Of a stretch of 6,609 nucleotides of DNA, positions 1-5,545 are shown piece after piece. The stretch's first letter is position 1. The number at the start of each line of letters is the position of its first letter. Source of the stretch: Patescibacteria group bacterium (lineage in GTDB: Bacteria > Patescibacteriota > Minisyncoccia > Phycocordibacterales > UBA2100); NCBI GenBank assembly GCA_015491135.1, contig WFWK01000020.1, positions 1-6,609 on the forward strand, read 5' to 3'. Under the pieces are notes generated by a model. That model was given only the letters and a program-made list of their open reading frames with translations, did no database searches and was not told where the DNA came from. A program made the position numbers and the translations under genes.

Positions 1-551
1 AATTTTTCTCCTACTTTGGCTTTTCTCACTCCTATTTTGTAGCCATCTTTGTTTTCCAGTTTACTTGCATCAAAAGCATGCATCGGTTGTCCCAACATAA
101 ACATAACGTAGTTGGTAGCATCAACTATGTTGTTAATGCTTTTCTGCCCCATTTTCTCAAGCTCGTTTTTCAGCCAATCTGGAGACTCTTTAACTTCAAC
201 CTCTTCAATTAATGCTGTTGCATAAACATTGCAATACTCTTTATCTTCTACAACTACGGAGAGCTTGTCGCTTTTTTGTGATAATATTTCACCTCTTTTT
301 TTACACGCCTCAAGTAAGGGGTCTTTTTTAAGTGGTTTGTTTAAGATCGCGCCAAGCTCAAACGCCAACCCTCTCCAGCTTAAGCTGTCGGAGGATCTGT
401 TAGGCAATACATCTACATCAAAAACCATATCTCCCAAAATCTGTTCAACCTCTTCCACCTCAAAAGCATGTAAATTGTATGCTTTTTCAATCTCGCTGTC
501 TGAGAGTTTCTCGCCAATTAACTCTTGTAATATGTTTTTGCTCACCTGCAT
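1..551 (-). CDS. pheT: Phenylalanine--tRNA ligase beta subunit, N-terminal part (runs off left edge), lacking the tRNA-binding OB insert
   Basis: The 183 visible codons match the start of bacterial PheT, the non-catalytic beta subunit of the cytoplasmic (alpha-beta)2 enzyme that charges tRNA-Phe. Residues 1-40 resemble the first half of domain B1. They lead straight into DVDVLPNRSSD (residues 45-55), the counterpart of E. coli EISVTPNRADC, which lies about 110 residues further into the E. coli protein. The EMAP-like OB tRNA-binding domain (B2) that normally interrupts B1 is therefore absent. The B3/B4 editing module begins at the segment with VDATNYV (143-149) and LGQPMHAFD (153-161), which is bacterial rather than archaeal in style. 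The ATG at 551 begins 1 nt after the pheS stop, so the two are almost certainly co-transcribed and translationally coupled. No good Shine-Dalgarno is seen, only a weak AGAG about 4 nt before the start. The C-terminal domains lie outside the window. Identification is firm; the domain loss is read by eye from motif spacing. Confidence 0.93.
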   Translation of the reverse strand, partial: MQVSKNILQELIGEKLSDSEIEKAYNLHAFEVEEVEQILGDMVFDVDVLPNRSSDSLSWRGLAFELGAILNKPLKKDPLLEACKKRGEILSQKSDKLSVVVEDKEYCNVYATALIEEVEVKESPDWLKNELEKMGQKSINNIVDATNYVMFMLGQPMHAFDASKLENKDGYKIGVRKAKVGEK

Positions 552-552
552 A

Positions 553-1269
553 TTACTCTTTTACAAAAAATTGCGTTAAAAATCTAAAGTCGGAAGAATT
601 AAACAGCCTGATATCATCAATTGAGTGCTTAAGCATTGCGAACCTTTCCACCCCAAGTCCAAAAGCAAAACCCGAGTAAACATTTGAATCTACTCCTGCA
701 ACCTCAAGCACATAAGGGTGAACCATTCCGGCCCCCATCACCTCTATCCACTTATCTTTAAGCTTTTCCGGGACATTATTGCCCTTTAGTTTTATATCAA
801 CCTCCACACCAGGCTCTACAAAAGGGAAAAAGCTTGATCTAAATCTTAAATCCAAATCTGTGTGAAAAAATCGTTTAAAGAACTCCTCAAGAGTCCATTT
901 TAAATTTGCCATGGACACTCCTTTGTCAACGTAGAGCCCTTCCATTTGTCTAAACTGCGCCTCATGGGTGGCGTCTGTTGCCTCGTTTCTGTATGTCCTA
1001 CCGACACTTATTATCTTTGCCGGAGCTTTGTGTTTCTGCAGATAATGGGCTTGAACGTTTGAAGTATGAGTTCTCAGTACTCTTCCGTCTTCGGTGTAGA
1101 AAGTGTCTTGCATATCACGCGCCGGATGATATTTGGGAACGTTTAATCTGTCAAAGTTATACTCAACAGACTCAACCTCAGGACCATCTGCCATGGAAAA
1201 ACCCAAATCAGTCAAAATGTTTACCATCTCCCTTTCGGTTGAAACTATCGGGTGAATGTATTTTTTCAT
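553..1269 (-). CDS. pheS: Phenylalanine--tRNA ligase alpha subunit, short form
   Basis: This is the catalytic class II synthetase subunit that activates Phe with ATP and transfers it to tRNA-Phe. From the ATG at 1269 it has 238 residues, against about 327 in E. coli. The catalytic core is complete: HPARDMQDTFY (48-58), motif 2 with GRTYRNE (90-96) and FRQMEGLYVD (106-115), EPGVEVD (152-158), MGAGMVHP (178-185), and motif 3 GFAFGLGVERFAML (200-213). That last stretch includes the Ala of the amino-acid pocket. Homology starts almost at residue 1, at the point where E. coli PheS has already used about 90 residues on its N-terminal coiled coil, so that tRNA-contacting arm is missing. The frame stays open to a TTG at 1296, but this adds only nine hydrophobic residues and no coiled coil, and it lies upstream of a likely -10 box. 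I therefore prefer the ATG at 1269. The TAA stop is followed after 1 nt by pheT. Confidence 0.95.
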   Translation of the reverse strand: MKKYIHPIVSTEREMVNILTDLGFSMADGPEVESVEYNFDRLNVPKYHPARDMQDTFYTEDGRVLRTHTSNVQAHYLQKHKAPAKIISVGRTYRNEATDATHEAQFRQMEGLYVDKGVSMANLKWTLEEFFKRFFHTDLDLRFRSSFFPFVEPGVEVDIKLKGNNVPEKLKDKWIEVMGAGMVHPYVLEVAGVDSNVYSGFAFGLGVERFAMLKHSIDDIRLFNSSDFRFLTQFFVKE

Positions 1270-1276
1270 GTGGTTG

Positions 1277-1285
1277 AGTATAACA
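1277..1285 (-). promoter_or_regulatory. Extended -10 promoter for pheST, predicted near-leaderless start
   Basis: On the minus strand the sequence reads TGTTATACT, a TGn extended -10 followed by TATACT (five of six matches to TATAAT). No good -35 is present; 17 nt upstream is GTTTAA. The usual 6-7 nt from -10 to start would place transcription initiation at about 1270, directly before the pheS ATG at 1269. The message would then be leaderless or nearly so, which fits the absence of a Shine-Dalgarno. This is inferred from motif matching alone. Confidence 0.45.
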
Positions 1286-1320
1286 AAAAATACCAAATTT
1301 TAAACCAAGCAAAAGAAACT

Positions 1321-1341
1321 AGATTAAAATTATTTTAATCT
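1321..1341 (-). terminator. AT-rich perfect inverted repeat around the stop of the thioredoxin-like gene, possible weak terminator
   Basis: Nine bases (AGATTAAAA) and their exact reverse complement flank a 3-nt loop, and that loop is the TAA stop codon of the upstream gene. In the minus-strand RNA the stem is followed by a moderately U-rich stretch (AGUUUCUUUU). The stem has only two GC pairs, so termination would be weak. It may separate the glycosyltransferase/thioredoxin unit from pheST or protect a 3' end. Because the arms are self-complementary, an accidental AT-rich palindrome is possible. Confidence 0.35.
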
Positions 1342-2160
1342 CTTTAACTTTCCATCTTTAACGGTAAAAACAGCTTCGGTTTTGTCTGCTTTAAAATAAT
1401 ATTTTCCGTTTTCGTATTTTACAAAATCAACTTCCTTAACTCCTTCTTTTTCCAATTGCTCAAATATCTTAAGGATGACCTCTTGGTCGGCGTCATCTTT
1501 AAGCGCATTGTGGATTTTGGCCCACCTCTCTATGATTGATGAGAGTTTTTCATAGTCAACATATCCTTGATATACATCAGAGCCGACAACCAACGCAGGA
1601 AATTCTTTGATTTTGAACAATTTTAAAAGTGTGCGAACGGTTGGATCCGGTAATGTCTCATCAATCCAGTAAACCCTTACATACCTGTACCTATCTTTAA
1701 TCTCATCCAGCACTATTGATTGCTCTTTGCATTCTTTGCAAGAGTTGGTGTAAAAATAAAGTACTGTTGCAATGTTGTATTTGCATTTTTTGGCCAACTC
1801 TTGCACAAGCAAGTAATCTTTCACTTGCAAAAGAACATACTTGCGCCTCAGGATTTCCAGGTTTTCATCATCTTCACTTAATTCGGATTCCAATAGTTTA
1901 ATTCTTTTAGCCATTCTGTTTAACTCATCTGTTATACCCAACTCCTGAGCGCTTGCCGGTTTAACCGCCGAGCATGAGACTTGTTTTAAAAACGAAAGTC
2001 TTGTCTCAGTTGAAAGTATGTTTAAAGATATTTTCTCATGCAAGAGTCTTAGTTGTTGTATTTTTGAGTTTAAAATCTTCTCACTTATATAAAATGCCGA
2101 CAAAAAAATGGTCGCTGTAATAAAAAATGTTATTATGTATTTGTCGTAATGTTTTTCCAT
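1330..2160 (-). CDS. Membrane-anchored thioredoxin-fold protein with CKEC active site
   Basis: The 276-residue protein has a short charged N-terminus, one hydrophobic helix at about residues 8-25, and a long charged helical region (about 26-125) likely to form a coiled coil. A thioredoxin-like domain follows at about 128-215. It shows the strand TVLYFYTNS, the active-site motif C141-K-E-C144, and the cis-proline loop EFPALVV (P188). About 55 charged residues trail behind, including a KYYFKADK/VFTVKDGK beta-rich end. There is no signal cleavage motif, so it is probably a type II anchored protein with the redox domain outside the membrane. That topology is an inference. CxxC plus cis-Pro suggests thiol-disulfide exchange, but the Lys-Glu dipeptide is atypical for thioredoxin (GP) or DsbA (PH), so direction and substrate are unknown. 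C63 and C126 are additional cysteines. It starts 12 nt after the glycosyltransferase stop, with AAGG only 3 nt before the ATG. I assign no specific gene name. Confidence 0.8.
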   Translation of the reverse strand: MEKHYDKYIITFFITATIFLSAFYISEKILNSKIQQLRLLHEKISLNILSTETRLSFLKQVSCSAVKPASAQELGITDELNRMAKRIKLLESELSEDDENLEILRRKYVLLQVKDYLLVQELAKKCKYNIATVLYFYTNSCKECKEQSIVLDEIKDRYRYVRVYWIDETLPDPTVRTLLKLFKIKEFPALVVGSDVYQGYVDYEKLSSIIERWAKIHNALKDDADQEVILKIFEQLEKEGVKEVDFVKYENGKYYFKADKTEAVFTVKDGKLKRLK

Positions 2161-2172
2161 AAACCTTGTATT

Positions 2173-3423
2173 TTATCTCCATTTTACATCTCTGGAGACG
2201 GCAACGGCATACAAAACTTTAAACACCCACACCGGCGTTAAAAACATATATGTTACAAAAAATCCAAACACTCTTGAAAAATATGTTTTCTCTTGTGCAA
2301 TTCGCTGACCGTTTATTATAAACAAAATTACAAGCAAATAAACAAAAAGCATAATCAAAAGAAAGCTGTTTATATTTATCTCGGGCAATCCAAAATGAAT
2401 ACCTCCAAGAGCCTGCACTCCCAAAACTTTAAATTTCAAAAACAATCTGTAGAAATTGTCATACAACGAGAAAAACAAAATCACCGTAGAGATAGGAATT
2501 GAAAAATACGCCAAAAGAGTCATGGGAACGGTAAACACTCCAAAATGCGAGTATTTCCTGTTGAATATAAATTCCTTATAATCAACTAGATTTTTCAACA
2601 AACCATACCCCCATCTTACACGTTGCTTTACAAGAGCGCCTACTGTTGCCGGGGTTGTGGTGTAAGAGATAGCATCTAAAGACTGCCTTACCTTCATTTT
2701 ATGTTTGTGCATTCTGAAAGTGTACTCCAAATCTTCAAGCAAGTGCGCTTTTTTAAACTTACCTATTTTTTTCATTACAGATGTTCGGTAGACGGAAAAT
2801 GCTCCTGGAACTACAAGAGCTCCGGACATCTCACCTAAAATATATTTTGTAAAAACAAACATTTGATATTCAATAGATTGAATCTTTTGGATGAATGTTT
2901 TCGGATCCTTCACCAAAACCACCCCACCTAAGGCCGCAAGCTCTTTATCTTTTTCAAATTCAATTACCGCCTTTTTTAAGGAATCTTTTTTAAGTTTTGT
3001 ATCTGCATCTATGGTTGCAAACAAATCAGTATCCACATGCTCCAGCGCAAGATTAACGGCCGTATGCTTTCCGCCGTTTTCTTTTCTAAGAGTTAAAAGA
3101 GAGAGGGCCGGGTTTCTTTTTTTATAGTTTTGAAGTTTTAGCCAAGTCTTGTCAGTTGACCCGTCATCTACAACTATAACTTTCAATTTTCTTTTTGGAA
3201 AATCGCTGGCAAATATTGAATTTAAAGTATCCTCTATTGTTTCTTGCTCGTTCCAGCAAGCAACTATGACAGAAAGTGAAAGGTTGGGTTTTGGAAGTTT
3301 TTTATTGCTTTTTTTGTTCGTTTTGCTAAAAGGGTCAAATTCAAAAGAAAAAATTAAAAAAATAACCTGCGTATAAAGCAGTGCAAACAAAAATACATAT
3401 GTTAAAAACTCACCTAAACTCAT
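2173..3423 (-). CDS. Family 2 processive-type glycosyltransferase, poly-N-acetylglucosamine synthase/hyaluronan synthase-like
   Basis: This 416-residue membrane glycosyltransferase has the GT-A fold. A membrane helix lies at about 7-27. The catalytic domain follows with SVIVACWNE (51-59), VVDDGS (84-89, nucleotide-sugar Asp), DAD (139-141, metal-binding DxD), ED (230-231, the position of the catalytic base) and QRVRW (267-271, the QxxRW signature of processive beta-glycosyltransferases such as cellulose, chitin, hyaluronan and PgaC/IcaA synthases). Three further hydrophobic stretches follow at about 293-320, 352-371 and 384-409. This resembles the PgaC/IcaA layout, in which a beta-linked chain is polymerised and exported, but the sugar cannot be read from the sequence and a non-processive relative is possible. 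The gene begins 20 nt after tRNA-Thr and is followed 12 nt later by the thioredoxin-like gene. No Shine-Dalgarno precedes the ATG. No deacetylase, PilZ or outer-membrane partner is visible. Confidence 0.88.
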   Translation of the reverse strand: MSLGEFLTYVFLFALLYTQVIFLIFSFEFDPFSKTNKKSNKKLPKPNLSLSVIVACWNEQETIEDTLNSIFASDFPKRKLKVIVVDDGSTDKTWLKLQNYKKRNPALSLLTLRKENGGKHTAVNLALEHVDTDLFATIDADTKLKKDSLKKAVIEFEKDKELAALGGVVLVKDPKTFIQKIQSIEYQMFVFTKYILGEMSGALVVPGAFSVYRTSVMKKIGKFKKAHLLEDLEYTFRMHKHKMKVRQSLDAISYTTTPATVGALVKQRVRWGYGLLKNLVDYKEFIFNRKYSHFGVFTVPMTLLAYFSIPISTVILFFSLYDNFYRLFLKFKVLGVQALGGIHFGLPEININSFLLIMLFVYLLVILFIINGQRIAQEKTYFSRVFGFFVTYMFLTPVWVFKVLYAVAVSRDVKWR

Positions 3424-3443
3424 AATAACAGTACATAAACTTG

Positions 3444-3516
3444 AGCCAGCAGTCGGACTCGAACCGACGACCTACCGCTTACAAGGCGGTTGCTCTACCA
3501 ACTGAGCTATGCTGGC
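3444..3516 (-). tRNA. tRNA-Thr (anticodon TGT)
   Basis: A full cloverleaf of 73 nt folds on the minus strand. It has the acceptor GCCAGCA/TGCTGGC, D stem GCTC/GAGC with loop AGTTGGTA, anticodon stem ACCGC/GCGGT with loop CTTGTAA (anticodon UGU at 3481-3483), variable loop AGGTC, and T arm GTCGG-TTCGAGT-CCGAC. The discriminator base is U, as in bacterial tRNA-Thr generally of the A/U type. CCA is not encoded; the gene is followed by CAA, so the CCA end must be added by a nucleotidyltransferase. UGU reads ACA and, depending on wobble modification, other Thr codons. It lies 85 nt after the small membrane protein gene and 20 nt before the glycosyltransferase start on the same strand, so the tRNA and glycosyltransferase may share a transcript. 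Confidence 0.97.
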
Positions 3517-3539
3517 AACACCTCACACTTACAGCACAG

Positions 3540-3567
3540 ATTTTACAACAAAAAGACAAAAAGGCAA
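3540..3567 (-). promoter_or_regulatory. Likely sigma-70-type promoter for tRNA-Thr
   Basis: On the minus strand, TTGCCT (3562-3567) and TAAAAT (3540-3545) are separated by 16 nt. Each is a good match to the -35 and -10 consensus. Transcription would start near 3533, about 17 nt before the mature tRNA 5' end, and could continue into the glycosyltransferase gene because no terminator is visible in the 20 nt between them. This is a motif-based prediction. Confidence 0.45.
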
Positions 3568-3601
3568 ATAATGTTTACGCTAAATATCAAATGTTGTGTG
3601 C

Positions 3602-3982
3602 TTAATTATTCCCGGCTTCCCTAAGAGATTTTTTATGGGCCTGAATTGTGTTTAAGAATTTGCTTTTTCTCTCTTTTGCTTCCGGTCTGTGTGATAGTTT
3701 AAGAGAAAGATTTTTTAACTTTCTCTCAAAAGAAGAGAATGTTTTTGCCACTTTAAAAAGCAAAACTCCCAGAAAATGAGAACAGCTTTTTTTCAATGTA
3801 AAGGATATATGCGGAGCTTGAGAGAAAATACTACCGGCAAAAACCATCAAAGATAACAATTTTTCATCAACCAAAGATACAAACTTCGCATAAAAGCGAC
3901 ATTTTCCTTGGGACCTGAAGTAAGCGCCCGCAACAGTCAAAACGGCAACAGCCCAAGAAAACCAAAAAACAAATAAAGCCAT
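3602..3982 (-). CDS. Small unrecognised membrane protein downstream of tsf
   Basis: I do not recognise this 126-residue protein. Residues 1-22 form a strong hydrophobic, Trp/Phe-rich helix. Two weaker hydrophobic stretches follow at about 42-54 and 69-79. The remainder (about 85-126) is highly basic (SFERKLKNLSLKLSHRPEA, then KERK and AHKKSLREAGNN), which suggests a cytoplasmic tail able to contact RNA, ribosomes or lipid head groups. C28 and C67 are the only cysteines. The start ATG lies 11 nt after the tandem TAATAA at the end of tsf, with AAGG 3 nt before it, so it is probably the last gene of the rpsB-tsf unit. A real gene is supported by its position, the open frame of 126 codons and the coherent membrane-plus-basic-tail design. 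No other frame offers a better candidate here. Confidence 0.65.
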   Translation of the reverse strand: MALFVFWFSWAVAVLTVAGAYFRSQGKCRFYAKFVSLVDEKLLSLMVFAGSIFSQAPHISFTLKKSCSHFLGVLLFKVAKTFSSFERKLKNLSLKLSHRPEAKERKSKFLNTIQAHKKSLREAGNN

Positions 3983-3993
3983 AAGCCTTTTTA

Positions 3994-4572
3994 TTATATC
4001 GCAAATCGTTTGATTTCAACAAGCTCAACCCTTTCTCCAAACTTTTGTGTAGCTTCTTTTATTATCTCTTCCACTGTTTTGGAGTCATCTTTCAGAAACG
4101 GCTGTTGAAGCATAACTTTCTCTTTTAAGAAAGATTTCATTTTTCCTTCAACTATTTTTTCTCTTATGTCTTCCGGTTTGTCTTTTGCTTCTTCTTCAAA
4201 AACCTCCCTTGCTGATTTTATATCTTCTTCTGAAACATCTGCATCAGAGAGAAATTGAGGCGCCATCGCAGCTACATGCATGGCCAAATCATATGCAAGT
4301 TGTACAAACTCTTCATTTTTTGCGACAAAATCGGTCTCGCAAGCCAAAACCACAACACCGGCAACCGTTTTGTTGGAGTGAACATAAGCTTGAACAACGC
4401 CTGCCCCTAAATCTCTATCCGCCTTTTTCTCGGCAACCTGCGCGCTTATCTTGCGCAACATAACTTTGGCCTTCTCAACATCACCTCCGGCCTCTTCAAG
4501 AGCCTTCTTGCACTGCATAATTGAAACACCGGTTTCATCTCTTAATTTTTTTATCTCTTCTATTGATACCAT
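3994..4572 (-). CDS. tsf: Elongation factor Ts, short form
   Basis: EF-Ts is the cytoplasmic nucleotide-exchange factor that releases GDP from EF-Tu. The 192 residues match the short family form, about 196 residues as in Thermus, rather than the 283-residue E. coli type. The N-terminal UBA-like domain is seen at residues 1-50 (LRDETGVSIMQCKKALEEAGGD within it). The core motif ETDFVAKNEEF (79-89) contains the Asp-Phe pair (D81, F82), which in E. coli inserts next to the EF-Tu magnesium site. The C-terminal module EKVMLQQPFLKDD (151-163) and the ending with VEEIIKEA are also conserved. There appears to be one core subdomain rather than two, as in other short EF-Ts proteins. It starts 32 nt after rpsB, the classic bacterial order, without a Shine-Dalgarno; the bases before the start read ACAAACCACT. 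It ends in TAATAA. Confidence 0.97.
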   Translation of the reverse strand: MVSIEEIKKLRDETGVSIMQCKKALEEAGGDVEKAKVMLRKISAQVAEKKADRDLGAGVVQAYVHSNKTVAGVVVLACETDFVAKNEEFVQLAYDLAMHVAAMAPQFLSDADVSEEDIKSAREVFEEEAKDKPEDIREKIVEGKMKSFLKEKVMLQQPFLKDDSKTVEEIIKEATQKFGERVELVEIKRFAI

Positions 4573-4604
4573 AGTGGTTTGTTATCTAATAAATTTAACA
4601 GAAA

Positions 4605-5300
4605 TTATTTTTCTTCTTTTTTATTTTGCGCTTCTGAAAAAGCGTTTACAAATTGATTTACAAAAAATTCAACTGATTTTACAGCAGAGTCATTTGCAAC
4701 TACAGGATAGTTAACATTGGTTATATCACAGTCTGTGCTGGATAAAGCGACAATCGGAATATTCATTTGGTTTGCCTCTTTTGTTGCCGTGTGCTCATGG
4801 CAAGGGTCAATGATTACCAAAAGGGATGGTAATTCCTCCATTTTTACCAGTCCGCCAAACATCTCTTGAAGGCGAGCAATTTCTCTGTCAAACAAAACTC
4901 TTTCTTTTTTGGTGTATTTTTCAAAAACTCCTTTTTCTTTATCGTTTTGAAGTTGTAGCAGTCTTTCAACTCTTTTTCTTATTTCTGAAAAGTTTGTGAG
5001 AGTTCCTCCTATCCACCTTCCAGTTACATAAGGTTGCTCAAGCATTTCAGCCGCTTTCTTTACCAAGTTTCTCACTTCATGCTTACTTCCCACAAACAAA
5101 ATGGGTTTTCCGGAAAGTCTTGCCTCGGCTATCGCTTTTTTCGCTGCGATAAGCTGTTTTTCCGTTTTTTCCAAATCTATAATATCCAACCCGTCTCTGT
5201 TTCCAAACAAAAACGGCTTAACAGACGGATGCCTGCGTGAACGCTTATATCCAAAATGCGCTCCCGCTTCAAACATTTGTTTAATCAAATTATCGCTCAT
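4605..5300 (-). CDS. rpsB: 30S ribosomal protein S2
   Basis: S2 is a late-assembling protein of the small subunit, located between head and body. From the ATG at 5300 it has 231 residues, close to the 241 of E. coli. Conserved blocks are FEAGAHFGYK (10-19), RRHPSVKPFLFGNRDGLDII (22-41), YVTGRWIGGTLTNF (91-104), the helical insert with KKERVLFDREIARL, and the C-terminal block with IIDPCHEHTATKEA (163-176) and NDSAVKSVEFF. The frame stays open to an ATG at 5363 and an internal ATG at 5333. The extra 21 residues have no counterpart in S2, and the extension overlaps an extended -10 box and leader hairpins, so 5300 is preferred. No Shine-Dalgarno precedes any of these starts. It heads the rpsB-tsf unit. 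Confidence 0.97.
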   Translation of the reverse strand: MSDNLIKQMFEAGAHFGYKRSRRHPSVKPFLFGNRDGLDIIDLEKTEKQLIAAKKAIAEARLSGKPILFVGSKHEVRNLVKKAAEMLEQPYVTGRWIGGTLTNFSEIRKRVERLLQLQNDKEKGVFEKYTKKERVLFDREIARLQEMFGGLVKMEELPSLLVIIDPCHEHTATKEANQMNIPIVALSSTDCDITNVNYPVVANDSAVKSVEFFVNQFVNAFSEAQNKKEEK

Positions 5301-5314
5301 AAATGATACGTTAT

Positions 5315-5348
5315 TTGCTAATGCAAGCGACATATTGGCGCTTGTCGC
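5315..5348 (-). promoter_or_regulatory. Structured 5' leader of rpsB, with two mutually exclusive hairpins
   Basis: In the minus-strand RNA, GCGACA (5348-5343) can pair with UGUCGC (5332-5327), a 6-bp stem with a 10-nt loop. Alternatively CAAGCG (5344-5339) can pair with CGCUUG (5329-5324), a 6-bp stem with a 9-nt loop. The arms overlap, so only one can form at a time. A small UUGC-AUUA-GCAA hairpin (5326-5315) competes with the second. Autogenous control of rpsB-tsf through leader RNA is known in other bacteria. A role here is an inference from the folding seen by eye. Confidence 0.35.
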
Positions 5349-5351
5349 GAC

Positions 5352-5380
5352 ACTATAGCACAAAACTTAAACTAAATCCA
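5352..5380 (-). promoter_or_regulatory. Extended -10 promoter for rpsB-tsf
   Basis: The minus strand reads TGCTATAGT at 5360-5352, an extended -10 (TGn plus TATAGT). The -35 position at 17-nt spacing is a poor TGGATT (5375-5380), as often tolerated with an extended -10. Predicted initiation near 5345 gives a leader of about 45 nt to the ATG at 5300. The perfect palindrome TGTCGCGACA (5343-5352) covers the start point and could be an operator or simply the overlap of the leader hairpin arm. Confidence 0.45.
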
Positions 5381-5402
5381 CAAAAATCTCGTTGCCCCGT
5401 TC

Positions 5403-5430
5403 TTGTTTTTAACTATTTTATATATACAAT
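5403..5430 (+). promoter_or_regulatory. Likely promoter for tRNA-Ala, divergent from rpsB
   Basis: TTGTTT (5403-5408) and TACAAT (5425-5430) are spaced by 16 nt, close to the -35/-10 consensus. Transcription would begin around 5437, just before the tRNA 5' end at 5441. This promoter and the rpsB promoter lie back to back in the 140-nt gap between the S2 start and the tRNA. Confidence 0.5.
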
Positions 5431-5440
5431 ATCCCAAAAA

Positions 5441-5513
5441 GGGCCGTTAGCTCAGCTGGTAGAGCGCGCCCATGGCATGGGCGAGGTCACCGGTTCAAGT
5501 CCGGTACGGTCCA
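5441..5513 (+). tRNA. tRNA-Ala (anticodon GGC)
   Basis: The 73-nt cloverleaf has the acceptor GGGCCGT/ACGGTCC, D stem GCTC/GAGC, anticodon stem CGCCC/GGGCG with loop ATGGCAT (anticodon GGC), variable loop AGGTC, and T arm ACCGG-TTCAAGT-CCGGT. The acceptor contains the G3-U70 wobble pair, the principal alanine identity element, and the discriminator is A73; both support the isotype independently of the anticodon. CCA is not encoded, the next bases being CAA. It is the only plus-strand gene in the window and converges on the surface-protein gene 32 nt further on. No terminator hairpin is visible in that gap. Confidence 0.97.
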
Positions 5514-5545
5514 CAAATTCACGCTAAATTTACTTACAAAGTATT

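Noticed and set aside
229..579. Plus-strand open frame of 116 codons
   Set aside because: It lies antisense to the clearly coding pheT start. Its Ser/Thr/Leu-rich composition is what an antisense shadow of a Lys/Glu-rich gene gives.
3570..3595. Direct repeat AATGTT spaced by 20 nt upstream of tRNA-Thr
   Set aside because: A six-base repeat in AT-rich intergenic DNA is expected by chance, and no third copy is present.
5301..5363. N-terminal extension of S2 from the ATG at 5363 (or 5333)
   Set aside because: The 21 extra residues have no counterpart in S2, and the stretch overlaps an extended -10 box and leader hairpins. The homology begins just after the ATG at 5300.
5303..5527. Plus-strand open frame of 74 codons ending AQLVERAHGMGEVTGSSPVRSTNSR
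   Set aside because: This is the translated tRNA-Ala sequence, a familiar artefact of tRNA genes read as protein.
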